Assembly (NCBI RefSeq): GCF_022201045.2
Contig: NC_068563.1
Span: 1,984,001-2,048,000 of the forward strand
Source: Citrus sinensis
Lineage: Eukaryota > Streptophyta > Magnoliopsida > Sapindales > Rutaceae
DNA length: 64,000 nt
Direction: 5' to 3'
Part shown: in pieces, positions 44,864 through 57,200 of the stretch
Layout: every line of letters starts with the position of its first letter
Position numbering within the stretch: position 1 is the stretch's first letter
The notes under the pieces: model-generated
Told to the model about the DNA's origin: nothing
The model's database searches: none
What the model saw: the letters and a program-made list of their open reading frames with translations, nothing else
Position numbers and translations under genes: made by a program

Positions 44864-44884
44864 CATGGTATTGGGGAGAACCAT

Positions 44885-47578
44885 TCAAGTAATGTCCAGG
44901 TAAGAGGTGGCTTTGTCTGGGTCAAGGAGGTGTTCCAAAGTGGGAGTAATTGGTAGGACTAACTTGGTTGCATAAAGGACTGTTAGGCACCAGATGTACC
45001 ATAACACATCTTCAGTGGTTTCTCTGGATGGATCAAGGGTTAGACCTATAAGGAACAGATTTTCTGGGTGGAAAGTGGAAAAGGGAAAGGGTTCGGTGAC
45101 AAGGTAGGCTTTCATGAAGAAACGAAAAAGAGCTTTCTTTGCAAATTCTTGGATGGCAAAGACAGAGGAGAAGTTTTTGTTAAAGGGAAAAGCTTTTTTG
45201 GTGAAAGCTTCTGGGGGTAGAGATGTAGCCATGGAGATGATCGGAAAGTGATATGTAGTGGAAAACAGGGTTAGAGGTTTCTCTGGTTTTGAGAGTTTGG
45301 AGAGCATATCAGGGATGAGGTTCTGGGATCCCTTTATATGCTTGACCGAAAAGTCATATTTAGCAAACCAATCTTTTAATCTGAGTAACATTTTTTCGGG
45401 AATAGTTTTACCTTTGAAATTGAGAATATTGGGGAAGGCTGAACTGTCCATTCGGATGAGAAAGTGGTGTTCGATCAAATGATACTCAAACTTTTTGATG
45501 TCATTCTTTACCGCTAAAATTTCTTTGAACACGCTATGATAATGCTTCTGTGTGTCAGAAAATTGTCCACTAGCGTGAGTGATAAAGTATTCTTTTCCAT
45601 TGAGTTCTTCAAGGAGGATAGCACCCCATGATTCATCACTGGCGTCTGTCTGTAATATGCGCGTGCCATCTGCAATTAGCTTTAAAAGAGGCGGATTTTG
45701 CGCGATCTGTTTGAGAGTAGTGATAGCTCGTGTGTGGTCAGCATTCCACTCAGGAGGCTTCTTTTTCAATAAAGCCGAGAGGTGATGAGTGTAGCGATCC
45801 ACATGTGGGATGAAGTCTCTGATGTAATTGATGATGCCGAGAAATTGTTGAACTTGCCTTTTGGAAAGTTGCTGATCTGGAAAGTGAAGCAATTCTTGAG
45901 CAATGTGTTTTCCAGGTTGGTAGTGGCCATCTTTGATGATCATACCAAGGAATTCAATATTATCGGTAGCAATGGTGCTTTTCTTGGCTGATAACATAAT
46001 CCCATGACTTTGGATAATATCATAGAACTGAGTTAACAGCTGGCGATGTTCATCATGTGATCCTGAAAAAAGCAAGATATCATCAATGTAAATTAATGCA
46101 TGATGCAGAATTGGTTGAAAGATTTTGACCATGGATTTTTGAAAAATGGATGGGGCTGTTTTGAGGCCGAAAGGAAGGACGGTCCACTGAAAATGGGCAT
46201 TGGGGATACAAAAGGCAGTTTTGTACCGTTCAAAGGGTTCAATGCCTAATTGCCAGAAACCTGATTTTAAATCGAATTTTGAAAAGATCTGGGCATTTTT
46301 GAGAAAGGTAAACATGCTTTGTCGACGGGGTAAAGGAAACTTGTCATCTTGCAAAAACATGTTTAGTGGCTGGTAGTCAATGACGAGGCGTTTCTTTCCT
46401 CGAACAATCTCAGAATATTTTTCAACATAAAAGGCTTGGCAAGCCCATTGAGAATTTTTGGGTTCGATAAGGCCTTGAGCTAACAATTGGGAACATTCCT
46501 GTTGGGTTAGGAGTAAGTTAGAAAGACTCATTCCTGGATGGGTAGCTTTGGTCGGGTTAATATCTTCATTTAGTTTGAACGGTAACTTAATGAAGAAAGA
46601 CTCGTTTTTTCACAATGGAGTTGGATGGGTGAACTCAATATGGGACTCTGGACAGAAACTCAAAAGTTTGGTTGAAATATCCTGGTAGGACGGAGGAGTG
46701 TCAGACAGATTGTAGAGCTTCAGAATATTTGTGAATGGTTTGAACATAGACTTGACTCGGATTCCAGTGGGAATGATCTGGAGGTGTTTGAGCTGGTGAA
46801 GGATGTCAAAACCTAACAAGATGTCCTTATTAGGAAGAGTTGAACCGATAACGTTGGTCCAAATGACACAATTGGGGAAAATTTGAATACCAATGGGCTT
46901 TTTGGTAATCAAAGAAGTGGTGAAGAGTTTGCCATTGACAGCTTTGAAATGTTCTTCAGATTTTATCCAGTTGTCTGGTGGGAGAATATGGGGGTTTAAC
47001 ATACTGCGCTGGGCACCAGTGTCGATGAGACCAATTGCTGGAATGAGCCTTTGGAATTTTGAGGGTAAAATCTGGAGTTTGATGGAAGGTATAGGGACAG
47101 TAGTGTCAAGGGACAATAACTGTTGGTGGAAAATGACTTGGGATTGATCACTGTCTGAGTCATCAGAGGAATTTTGTAGGGCGAACACAGTTTCATCATT
47201 GGGTTCATCTTGCTCAAAGAAATAGAATTCCAGTTCATCCTGTTCTGGAGAATAATCTGTAGTGGCTTGGAGATGCTCAACTAACCGAATAGATTTTTCT
47301 CGCTTGTTGGGACAATCTTTGGCATAATGACCTTTTCTTTTGCAGATAAAACATCTGCTTGATTTTTGCCTTTTGAAATCTCTGGAAGAGGATGACTTCT
47401 TTCTGAAGAATCTGTAAGGCTTTCTGGATCGGCGAGGTCTGGATGAAAATTCTGGATTTCTGAATTTCTTAAAATGCCTTTTCTTTTTAGGACTGCAATC
47501 ACAATCCTTTTTCTTTTTGCATTTGATCTGCAAATAAGGCTTTTTGCAAGCACTCCGAAATGACTCTGTGTCTTTCAA
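44885..47578 (-). pseudogene. Viral zinc knuckle, protease, reverse transcriptase and RNase H region
   Basis: One frame with a single TGA at 46610-46612. The upstream part (47578-46613) has a zinc knuckle CFICKRKGHYAKDCPNK (C-x2-C-x4-H-x4-C) and an aspartic protease with GLIDTGAQRS. The downstream part (46531-44885, 548 residues) has reverse transcriptase motifs FDLKSGFWQL, LPFGLKTAPSIFQ and the catalytic YIDDILLFSG. It also has RNase H with TDASDESWGAIL and the later acidic residues. Catalytic motifs look intact, so this part is the least decayed. A frameshift at about 47577 separates it from the coat region. Confidence 0.88.
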
Positions 47579-49806
47579 CAGTTCTTTGAAAAACTGCTTC
47601 TGCTCGCAAAGTTTATCAAGAAAGTTTTGGCAAGCTGGAAAATTTTGCCAAGAGAGATGTTGTCAAGGGAAAGATTGGATGCTGTGAGTTGTCGTTGTAT
47701 ATCTGGTTGGAGTTCATCTGGAAGGGAAGCCAGAAATACATGCTTTAATGTCGGCTCATTGAATCCATTAAGCTTATAGAACAGCAGGGACATGCGTTTG
47801 TAATGGAAATCAAGATCCTTAGCATTAAGGGAACAACATTTCATATTGAGATAGTCTCGTCGAGCAGCTTCAAAGACTGCAGAGGGGTCTCCAAGGAATT
47901 GATCATGGAGAACCACAAGGGCACTTGAGACTTCTGGGAGATCAACAAACTGTAATTGGCGATATCGGCCTAAAGAATCAAACCAATCTCTTAGAGCACT
48001 CGTAAAACGAGTAGCAAATTCTCTAAGGACTTATTGGGTTGTGGCTCCTTGACGTAGCATTTGGAGGTCAATCCAGACAGACATTTCATTAAGGCGATCA
48101 CGCCATTTATGAGATGGAAGATCATCAAATGTGAACCAGGGACCATTCGATGATTTTTAACTGGTGGAACCGGTCTGGGTTTGAGCTTGAGGAGGTTGAT
48201 TTGTGGTTGAAGATTCAGGCATTTCTTCCTCAACTTCAGAGGGAATATCAACATATGGTTCTGTATGATAGGTTTGGCCTTGAGGAGGTTGATCAAGTTG
48301 GGCCATCAAAATTCTGGTAATATCAGCGTAGGGCTTTTCAGAATCACTAGTAGTTACTGAAGATTCTGTGTCAGTCTCAGTATGGCTATCAGAAACAGCT
48401 AGATTGGAATCAGAAGTTTGGTCATCTGTGGTAGAAGAGGGGGCGACTGTATGAGCACTAAACTGGTGCATGGGTTGTTTATCCTTGGATTGAGAAGATG
48501 GTTGGGATTCAGTTGGTGGTGGAGGTACTGGTGACGATGCTGGAGTAGGACCAGGAGGATGTTGGCCATGAATGGTAATGGATGAAGGATGGAATGTGAC
48601 GGGTCGGGGTTGAGGTTTAGGCTTTGGTTTAGGTTTAGGTGGTGGCGGTAAGGGATTATCCCGAAAAAGAGTATGAGTCATGCCAAATAACTTGGAATGA
48701 TCATATTGTCTGATGGGGGGAAAGCATAAAGGCAAAATGGTGGTAAGTTGGGGCAATGGAAGGAATATGAGGTGATGTGGTGAAAATGGTAGGTCGCTGT
48801 TTTTCAGATTCAATCTGGTCAAGCTCAGCTTTTAAACGTCTGATTTCGCATTCCTTTTGGTCAAATTCTGGGCCATAATAGCGTTGGGCAAGCATAGCTT
48901 GTAACTCATAATCGAGTTGAGCAATTCTGGACTGGAGATTTTGGTGGATTTGCTGCATCTGTGCAGAGATGGAGTCAACTTTTGTCTCAAGTTGTTCAGT
49001 TCGTAAACTGATTTTCTTAACTTTGAAATTGATATTTACCAAAGTATCATTCTGTGCTCTGGCATTTTGGGTTTGCCAGTTGAGGACTGATTCAAAAAGT
49101 TTGGGAGGTTCTAGATGACCAGGTGAAGTAATTGGTGAAGAAATAAAGGGTTTGGACACAATATTTCGTTGGGAATATGTGTGAGTGTCTAAAGGAGGAA
49201 AAGAGGAAGAATAGTCGGTTGAAGTAGATGAGAACATCATACAAGCCAGTGGTGGTGTGAGATTTGAGATTGGTGATGGAATCTCGTATTTGCAATGCTT
49301 TGTAATCCATTTGAGTTCTTTTTTGTAAAAGGGTAATGGAGTTGGTGGAGGTGGAGGAGCTTGCCGTGGTTTGGGATCATAGTAGTGGCAAGAAACTGAA
49401 GGTTTTTTCTTTTTGGGTTTCTTTTTCCTTGTGGTGGCATAATCGTCATCTTTTTCTCAATCATCCTAGCAGGGACAATTTGGGTCACACATGCCCGAAC
49501 CAGGGGCATCCCATAGGAAATGACCATTGTGCTTGGCTGTATAAACATGGTAACCTTCAGAATTGAACCCTGTAACAGGCAGATCTTCTTGGGCTGTCTG
49601 AACAGCTGTGATCATTGAAGAATAGGTAAAGGAGAGCCGATGAGGCTCTTATGGAGCACTTGAAGGTGGTTTAAAAGTCATTCGGACTGTTCCATCTTGG
49701 CGTCTTTCGAACATGCTTTCAGAGGTCTGAATTAGAGCTGTATTGTTATGGAACTGTTCATAATTGGAGATCCATTCAAGAGGCATAAGCTTGATGAGCT
49801 CATGAC
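47575..49806 (-). pseudogene. Viral coat-protein region with coiled coil and proline-rich linker
   Basis: Open pieces in different frames. 49240-48701 contains a heptad-rich segment (VKKISLRTEQLETKVDSISA) suited to a coiled coil, then an acidic/basic helix. 48822-48157 is rich in proline and serine (PPPPKPKPKPKP) with acidic stretches. 47916-47575 matches the region just before the zinc knuckle in caulimovirid and retroelement Gag-like proteins. In-frame stops lie at 49649, 49466, 49457 and 48157 (first base of each codon on the plus strand), with a frame change near 48.75 kb. Assignment as coat protein rests on its place between movement protein and zinc knuckle. Confidence 0.65.
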
Positions 49807-50585
49807 GGGGGAATTTGTCTTAAGATCTGGATGATGGTTGGGATCTGGTCAGATTCGGCTAAGACCATGAGGGTATCAGAATGATGGTCATGAGTGGGTA
49901 GATCTAAGGCATGATTTTGAAGCCTATAGACCAGTTGGTGATGTAAGGTGGCAATTTTGGCAGAAGAAATTTGTTCAGCACCTTGTATCTGAACTTGGAC
50001 TTTCAATGTTGTGGGCAAATTAGGGTCTTGAAGGGAAAGATTAAAGTTGAGATAGAAGGTGAGTAAAACACTACCGGCATGGAGAGTTGTGAGGACAGTG
50101 CCAATAACAGCATCTTGGTACTGTTTAAACCGGGTATCAAGCATAGCAAGGCGTGCTGTAACCGGTAATCCTTTTCTCCCGTAAAGGGTAAAGATTAATC
50201 TGATGCCTCCAAGATGGAGGTGAGTGTAGCCTTCTCTTTTCCAGTTGGAAAGTAACTCGGAGGGAAACTCCATAGTGACATATTGCTCAGCAGAGGTGGC
50301 TTGAAGAGCACACTGATCCAGGCGGGAAGACTGGATATATTCTTTAGGTTGAGGGCGTCTGGTAGAGATAAGGGTGCGGATACTGCGGGTAAAGGAGCTA
50401 GGTCGTTTGTACAACTGATAAGGGCTAATAAGAGGATAGGAAGACTCACTGATTTGGGTTGATTCAGGGATATATGAGTATTCTGCAAGGTTTTTAATCT
50501 TATGGGTGGTATGAGAAGTGCAAGAGCGAGGCAAAGAAAGAGTAGAGGAGAGAGTAACATGAGGGGAAGATAAAGTGGAAGCCAT
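49800..50585 (-). pseudogene. Viral movement protein (30K superfamily) region
   Basis: The frame opens at an ATG 105 nt downstream of the primer-binding site and stays open for 261 residues. It contains TLYGRKGLPVTARLAMLDTR, then GTVLTTLHAGSVLLTF and NLSLQDPNL, the conserved core of caulimovirid movement proteins that let virus pass plasmodesmata. It ends prematurely in a C-run near 49808-49812, beyond which homologous sequence continues in another frame, pointing to a one-base loss in this copy. Confidence 0.85.
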
Positions 50586-50676
50586 GAATGAGAAGTTCTC
50601 TCTGCGCCTGAAGTCTAAAGATCAAGGCAGGAATAAAGACATAAATGATACCACTTTGGAAAAATGAGAGGGACGG

Positions 50677-50690
50677 TGGCTCTGATACCA
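50677..50690 (-). other. tRNA-Met(i) primer-binding site, outer boundary of the virus unit
   Basis: The minus strand reads TGGTATCAGAGCCA, complementary over 14 nt to the 3' end of plant initiator tRNA-Met, the primer used by all Caulimoviridae. It is the first base pair of the viral unit, and MITE sequence starts immediately outside it. Confidence 0.9.
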
Positions 50691-50885
50691 TAAAATTAAA
50701 AAAATTCAACCTCTATTTTCAAAAGTTTAAAATTTGAGCTTTTATTAATAGAGACAAATGTCTTATTTAAGTTTCAAAAACCCTACTAAAAAAATCAAAT
50801 ACCAACAAATTTTTTTATAAAAACTTATAAAATTAAATAAATACTTGTGACTATTACATAAACTATACCAATAAGGTATGAACGC
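50691..50885 (-). mobile_element. MITE, family B copy 3, proximal half
   Basis: On the minus strand this matches the first half of the other family B copies (ACAAGTATTTATTTAAT, TTGATTTTTTTAGTAGG, AAACTTAAATAAGACA, AAAGCTCAAATTTTAAAC, GAGGTTGAATTTTTTT) and stops where the virus starts. Together with 43288-43486 it reconstitutes one element apart from roughly eight missing bases at the junction. Confidence 0.75.
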
Positions 50886-51104
50886 AACTTTATCTTAAAA
50901 CAATATAAGAAAAAATATAAAGTTAATTATTGGGGGCTGCTCATAAATACTGAGGGGGGTTCAGGTATCAACAGTACTATGCAAAACAAAACAGAAAAAA
51001 AAATTTTTTTAAAAGTTTTATTTCCCCTTTTGCCCTCGAATTCAATTCGCTTCTGCTTAAGCCAGTCGTCGGTCCTCCATTTCACAATTTTCGTCAAATT
51101 TCAG

Positions 51105-51199
51105 GTACCCTCCTCGATTTTTTTTCGTGTAAATGATGAAGTATTTCATTTCTAAACTTTCAAATCAGTATTTATTCATTTTTTTTTTTTTGGTTTCAG
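51105..51199 (+). other. Probable 5'-untranslated intron of the coiled-coil gene
   Basis: TTTCAG/GTACCC gives a donor at 51105, and GGTTTCAG gives an acceptor ending at 51199, about 22 bp before the start codon. Plausible but unconfirmed. Confidence 0.5.
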
Positions 51200-51221
51200 T
51201 AAGATAATCTCTTTTTCGGCG

Positions 51222-54200
51222 ATGGATGAAAATTCAAAGGAGAAAGAAAACGAAAGCGAGGCTTTGATGGCTCGCATCCAACAACTTGAACACGGTACGA
51301 TGGATTTCACTTTTATAAATAAATCAAATGTTATATTTTTTATGTGTATAAATAACTAAATGAAACGATTTGAATTTTATTTTTGTTTTGCAGAGCGTGA
51401 TGAATTACGCAAAGATATTGAGCAGTTGTGTATGCAGCAAGCTGGACCTAGTTACCTTGCTGTCGCCACTCGTATGCATTTCCAAAGGTATTATTTATTT
51501 ATTTATTTATTATTCTTATTATTATTATTATCATCATCATCATTTCTGACTGATTGTATCCGAATTAATGCCCTACCAGGACAGCTGGTTTGGAGCAGGA
51601 AATTGAAAATTTGAAAAAGAAGATAGCTGCTTGTGCCCGAGAGAATTCAAATCTTCAAGAGGAGCTTTCAGAGGCCTATCGAATTAAAGTAGAAAATTTC
51701 AACTTGCCTATCGAATTAAAGTAGAAAATTTCAACTTTCTGTCATTTAATTTCACTATGGCAAATTTTTTTTTTTTTTTGTGGGCTTATTATGTGATTTG
51801 TTTTCTTTTGGTGTTTATAGGGCCAGCTGGCGGATTTACATGCTGCGGAGGTGATAAAGGTTAGCATTTTTCCCTTTTTTATTTCATCAAGTTTTAATTG
51901 ATTTATAACTGAAATGTTTTTACATGTTGTGATGGGAATGATTTGAATTGTAGTTTGATTTTATTTTGGTTCCAGAACATGGAAGCAGAAAAGCAGGTTA
52001 AATTTTTTCAAGGCTGCATGGCAGCTGCTTTTGCAGAGCGGGATAATTCAGTAATGGAGGTTGTGGCAGTCATTTTCTTTTAAGTTCTTTTGTTAATTGA
52101 TGAACTCATAGGAAGATCTATGTATAAACATTTGTATGTGCTGTCCTGGGTTTAATATTTTAAGTGCTTTGAAGATGTTAGTTTGCTGGTGACAGGCTGA
52201 GAAGGCTAAGGAGAAGGAGGAGCTCATGTCTCAGAAATTTAATGAATTCCAGACAAGGTATCTTGAAGACCTTATATCTATGGAGCGTTCATTAAGTTCT
52301 TGCGATCGCTTGTAGTAAATATTTCCTATAGCTTGGTTAATTTGTCATGTTTTGGTATCTATTTTCCAGTCCGAAGTTATGAGGATATTTTCCATGGGAC
52401 CAAAGTTGGATTGCTCCAACTTTTTCTCAGACAATTTTGTTCTTTTCTCTTAATGAGCTTCAACTTGTTATTGTTTTACTATGATGTATCTATCTTACTT
52501 TTGAAGGACTTAATTGTGTGTGGAATTAATTAAGGGATTTGGACGCTAATTTTATAATTGCTGTTTGTTAACTTTTTTTTTTTTTTTTGGTTTCTTCTGT
52601 TGTTCGAATATCCCTTAAGCTGAATTAAGTTTGTACAGGTTGGAAGAGCTGTCCTCAGAAAATATTGAACTGAAGAAACAAAATGCTACACTGCGGTTTG
52701 ATTTAGAAAAACAAGAAGAGCTGAATGAAAACTTCAAGGAGGTAATAATCTAGGGTTTTTTTTTTCATTGGCAAGAGAATCAAATTCTTTATTGGTCTCT
52801 TTCTGAGTCGATCCTCTTATTTTGTTACTACTTAGGTAATGTCAAGACGCTCAGATTAATGGTGATATTCTTTTGTAGGAAATAATTTGATTTGAATATC
52901 ATTGATAGACTTTCTTTTTTCTCCCAATGTTTTATTTTATTTTTTTAAACACAATGGGCTGAATATCCAGTTATTGGAAAATCAGAAGGTGCTGGTTGAC
53001 TGCCTGTATATGTCCATTTTCTGAGTCAGTTTGAAGAAAAGTATCATTCTTGTTTTCTCTAATTAAATACCTGATCAGTATCTTTTCCAAATGGACCAAT
53101 ATTAATGATAAATTGTCAAAATATTGTCTTTGTTAAAACTCCTAAGGAACTGCCAAATCATACCAAATATTCGACTGTACCACATAAGGACAGGGATGTT
53201 CTTGTATGTGGGTGTAATTCAACCAATATTGAAATAAATATAGTGGTGCAAACAAGAGCTGGGCAATATCTTGACCTAGTAGAGTTGTACGTTTCATGAC
53301 TACTTTCTTCCTTCTTCTTTCCTCTTTCCTCTTTCCTCTTCTTATATCAGTGTTTCTGCTTTCTTATTCAGACAGAGATTAATGAACCAGTGACTCTATC
53401 CAATGATTGTTTAGACAAAGAAAAGCAACATAATGACATTACAATTTGGGATCACGTCCTTCTAGGTTGACTGTTGATGTATGTCTCAAGATCACTTAAT
53501 TCATGCCTCTTTTCGAGGATTTTAGACCTGGATTGATGAACTACCTGGAGTATTTCATTGAAGAAAAGTGAATTGGATTTTCCTCTCTCGAAAATTTAAG
53601 CATTTCATATGAAGTATTAGCAATTTGGAAGTATGATTGTGATTGTTATGATCTTGAAAGAACAATGTATTTTTGTGGCTTGAAGATGGAGCAGGAGATT
53701 GGGGCTATCTGTTGATTTGTTTAGTAATTTTTGCAAAATGCTACAATTGTTATGGTCCTTTTACTTTGCATTACAAGTAGGATGAAAATTGCATTTGAAT
53801 CTCTGATCCAGAGCTTTTCCATATTTATGTGGTAAAAAAGGATACTTGCAATTGCAATTGGTACTGAAAGAGATACAAGATATGTGATAAGAGAGGTGCA
53901 TTTTGGCTTTTTCAAGCCATCAATGGTGCATGTTTGCACATAATTGTAGCAACTAAAGCAATTGTATATTTTTCAATATTTAACTGAATCAGGCTAACTA
54001 TGCTTTCCGCAATTTTTTTTTTGGGTCGCTATTGTCATACTGTTTCTGTTGGGAAAAAACTCTAACATGCATTAGATGCTTATTCTGGAATCTTTCTTGA
54101 AACTTCCTTTCTTCCAATCTATATTTCTTTAGTACTTACTGGGTTTTTCTCTTATATTGGTCTGTTAAAACAGGTTATTAATAAATTCTATGAGATCAGG

Positions 54201-57200
54201 CAACAGTCTCTTGAGGTACTGGAAACTAGTTGGGAAGATAAATGTGCATGTCTGTTGCTTGATTCTGCAGAAATGTGGAGTTTCAATGATACTTCAACCT
54301 CTAAATACATAGTAAGTTTTATCTCACTTACATTTCACTCTTATCTCTGTCTCTTTCTTGACAAATGTGCACGTCTCTTACAAGGTAATTTACATGGATA
54401 TTATTGTTTAGATGTTCAATATGATGACATCTTGAATTTTTTGCCAAACTTGCTATGATGAATGTAATGACATTCTTAAATATTTTGGTAAGTCTAGCTT
54501 TTGAAATTGAAATTTTAATAAGATTGAGATTTTGTTTTCTACAATCATGAATAACTTTGCTTCAGACAGAGTGCATTGGAAGATGAGCTGGAGAAGACAA
54601 GGAGCTCTGTGGAGAATCTGCAAAGTAAATTACGTATGGTATGGATTTGGTCTTGACTCATGTTTGCTTCTCTGTATAAAAAGCATATATTCTATTGCAT
54701 ATAAATCAGATGTGGATGTTATTGTGGAATCTAGGGTTTGGAAATCGAAAATCATTTGAAGAAGAGTGTTCGTGAATTGGAAAAGAAGATAGTGAGTTCT
54801 TTAATTCCTCAAGATATAAAAATGTTATCCCAACTCTCATTTGCTAAGCGTTTTGATCTTATTTACTTGCATGCAGATCCATTCAGACAAATTCATTAGC
54901 AATGCGATTGCAGAGTTACGTCTCTGCCATTCTCAGCTTAGGGTGCATGTTGTTAATTCACTTGAAGAAGGAAGATCCCATATTAAGTCAATTAGTGATG
55001 TGATTGAAGAAAAGACCCAGCATTGTGATGATGTTATCAGAGGACAGAATACAGGGACTTATCAGAGAGAGACTAAACTAGATGAATTTGAATGTCGAGA
55101 TGTACATATAAATAATGATGCTGACACCAACTTAGTATCTCAGGTATGTTTACTAGTGGCCTCAGCTGTAAACTTCTAATTTCTCTCTCTCACATGTATT
55201 TTATGTTAGTTTTCCTTCTGCTTGTAAGGAGATTGACTTTAAACTAGATTACTTCTGTGAGACTTTAATTGCAAGTTGATTAATTCTCTTAATGCCTGAG
55301 CTTATGTGCCACAAACTTGCAAGAGTGTAAATTCCTTTGATGATATAAGGCTTTAAGTGAAACTTAAATAAAGCTTTCAGCTAAATGGACTTTTACTGAT
55401 CTATAGCATTTTTCTTTTTTAAGTTTTATTGAAGAAAAACCCTGAGGTTGGTGGATTTTTGAATTAGAGGAATCATGATATACTGCTATGAGGGAAATGG
55501 CTTTCTTGAAGTTTTGGACCAAATGCATGTTTGCATTTGTCCATGTATGCACTTGCTTAAGTTTTATCACCAAATTCTCCTTTATCTATTGCAGAGAAAT
55601 GATCCTGCTTATTGTGACATTGAAGCTGATAGAAAGGGTGAAGCCTCCGAAACCCTTGCACAGGCGCTGCAAGAGAAGGTTTTGTGTACTTTTGTTTTTT
55701 CAGTTATTTATCCCCTTTGTGTTTGTACATTTTTCTTTTCAAGTTTCTTTTGAGCAAAACTAGAATGTTGTCGTTTATACTACTGTTGCTGAAATTGTGG
55801 TCTCTTTGCCAGGTTGCAGCATTATTGCTTTTGTCACAGCAGGAAGAAAGACATTTACTGGAGAGAAATGTGAATTCAGCTCTTCAGAAGAAGATAGAAG
55901 AGCTTCAGAGAAACTTATTTCAAGTAATTTGATGGTTTGACTACACACATTTACTTGAGATTTTACAACAGCACTTGATGACATAGAAAAAATCCCTCTT
56001 GAGATTTTCAAAATCACTTGCATTTTGTATGACATGAAGCATAGCTATAGCTGTATGCTTGTACCCTTATCTGATAGTGGAATTGCTTGTTGCTTTTGTT
56101 GGACGATAACGTTGTTTGAATAAGAATATCCGACTTTTAATAAGTTTGTTGGTTGAAAATTTTATTGATGGAGATGAATGTTTTGACGTTTCAGGTTACT
56201 ACTGAAAAGGTAAAAGCTCTCATGGAGTTGGCGCAGTTAAAGCAGGATTATCAGTTACTACAAGAGTATGACTCCTATTTCTATTTCCACTGAATTATCA
56301 GTTTGACTTGATGCTCTGTAAATTTCATGTAGGAGCTAACATATTTTTCTTGATATATTTATATATTTTTCACCCTCATGCTTTGTGTTTGTTAATGAAT
56401 GGACGTTTACGTTCTTTATTGATAATACTGTTTCTGTGAAACTTTAAGAGGAGTTTGATGCTTGGTTTTCTTTCTAATGGATTATCAAAAGTACCACTAA
56501 TCAGACCATTACATGGTGGTAGGAAAATCTTTAATGAGATGAAAGAAGAAAAAGTTTTGGCTGGAAATGGAGAAAAAAGAATTGTGATTCCTGAAAGAGA
56601 TGGAAGATTAAGAAACCTGCTGAAGAAAACAAATCTGAGACGTTGGATTGGCACACTAGATTTCAGTGGAAATGACGGTCAAGCAGACCTAAATACCCGT
56701 GAAGGGTTCAGCACCAGAAGGTCCAATAGTATAGATTTTGCCAGGTTGGTGAAACAACTTCTGATATTCCTTTGATTCGCAGAAACTTTATATAGTTTTC
56801 ATATTCATGCATAGGATGTTCCTTATTTTGTGTGCGAACATGCGACAACAAATTACTTTAATATAGATTGTTCCTTCCCTTCTTCTGTTTCTCATATGAT
56901 TGTTATTGTAATATTTGCTTCTCAGAATGAGGATTGAAAATGCAACCCTCAAAGAGAGCTTGGAAAATATGGATCATCTGATCTCTTCAATTCATAGACT
57001 TCGTCTCTCACTTTCCAAGGTAGGTTCTATTGTCACGTTGTGAAAAATTATTTCTCTAACACGTGGGATATTCATCTCCATTTTATTCATGGTTGGGGCT
57101 TAAAATAGCGATCAAGTTGAGTTATTCTTTTTTCTTTTTAAATTTATAGTCCTGGTTTTCAGCTATTATATAGTGAAAGTGCCATTATTGTAATGTTTAG

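Larger units (their letters stand above)
43487..50690 (-). mobile_element. Endogenous pararetrovirus (Caulimoviridae, florendovirus-like): one genome-length unit
   Basis: A 7.2-kb minus-strand unit begins exactly at the tRNA-Met primer-binding site (50690) and ends in the pregenomic leader, so it equals one circular genome opened at the priming site. In order it holds: primer-binding site, movement protein, coat region with coiled coil and proline-rich part, zinc knuckle, aspartic protease, reverse transcriptase, RNase H, a small second reading frame, and promoter with leader. No integrase is seen and there are no LTRs, which separates it from Ty3 elements. The main reading frame carries about three frameshifts and five in-frame stops, so this copy is defective. 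One long polyprotein frame followed by a second small frame fits florendoviruses, but the genus is inference. It splits a family B MITE. Confidence 0.88.

Noticed and set aside
43487..50690. Ty3/Gypsy LTR retrotransposon interpretation of the 7.2-kb element
   Set aside because: It has a movement protein, no integrase, no LTRs and a promoter located after the last frame; all fit Caulimoviridae instead.
50691..50885. Possible LTR just upstream of the primer-binding site
   Set aside because: The sequence matches two MITE copies elsewhere in the window and is not repeated at the other end of the element as an LTR would be; the other end holds the complementary MITE half.
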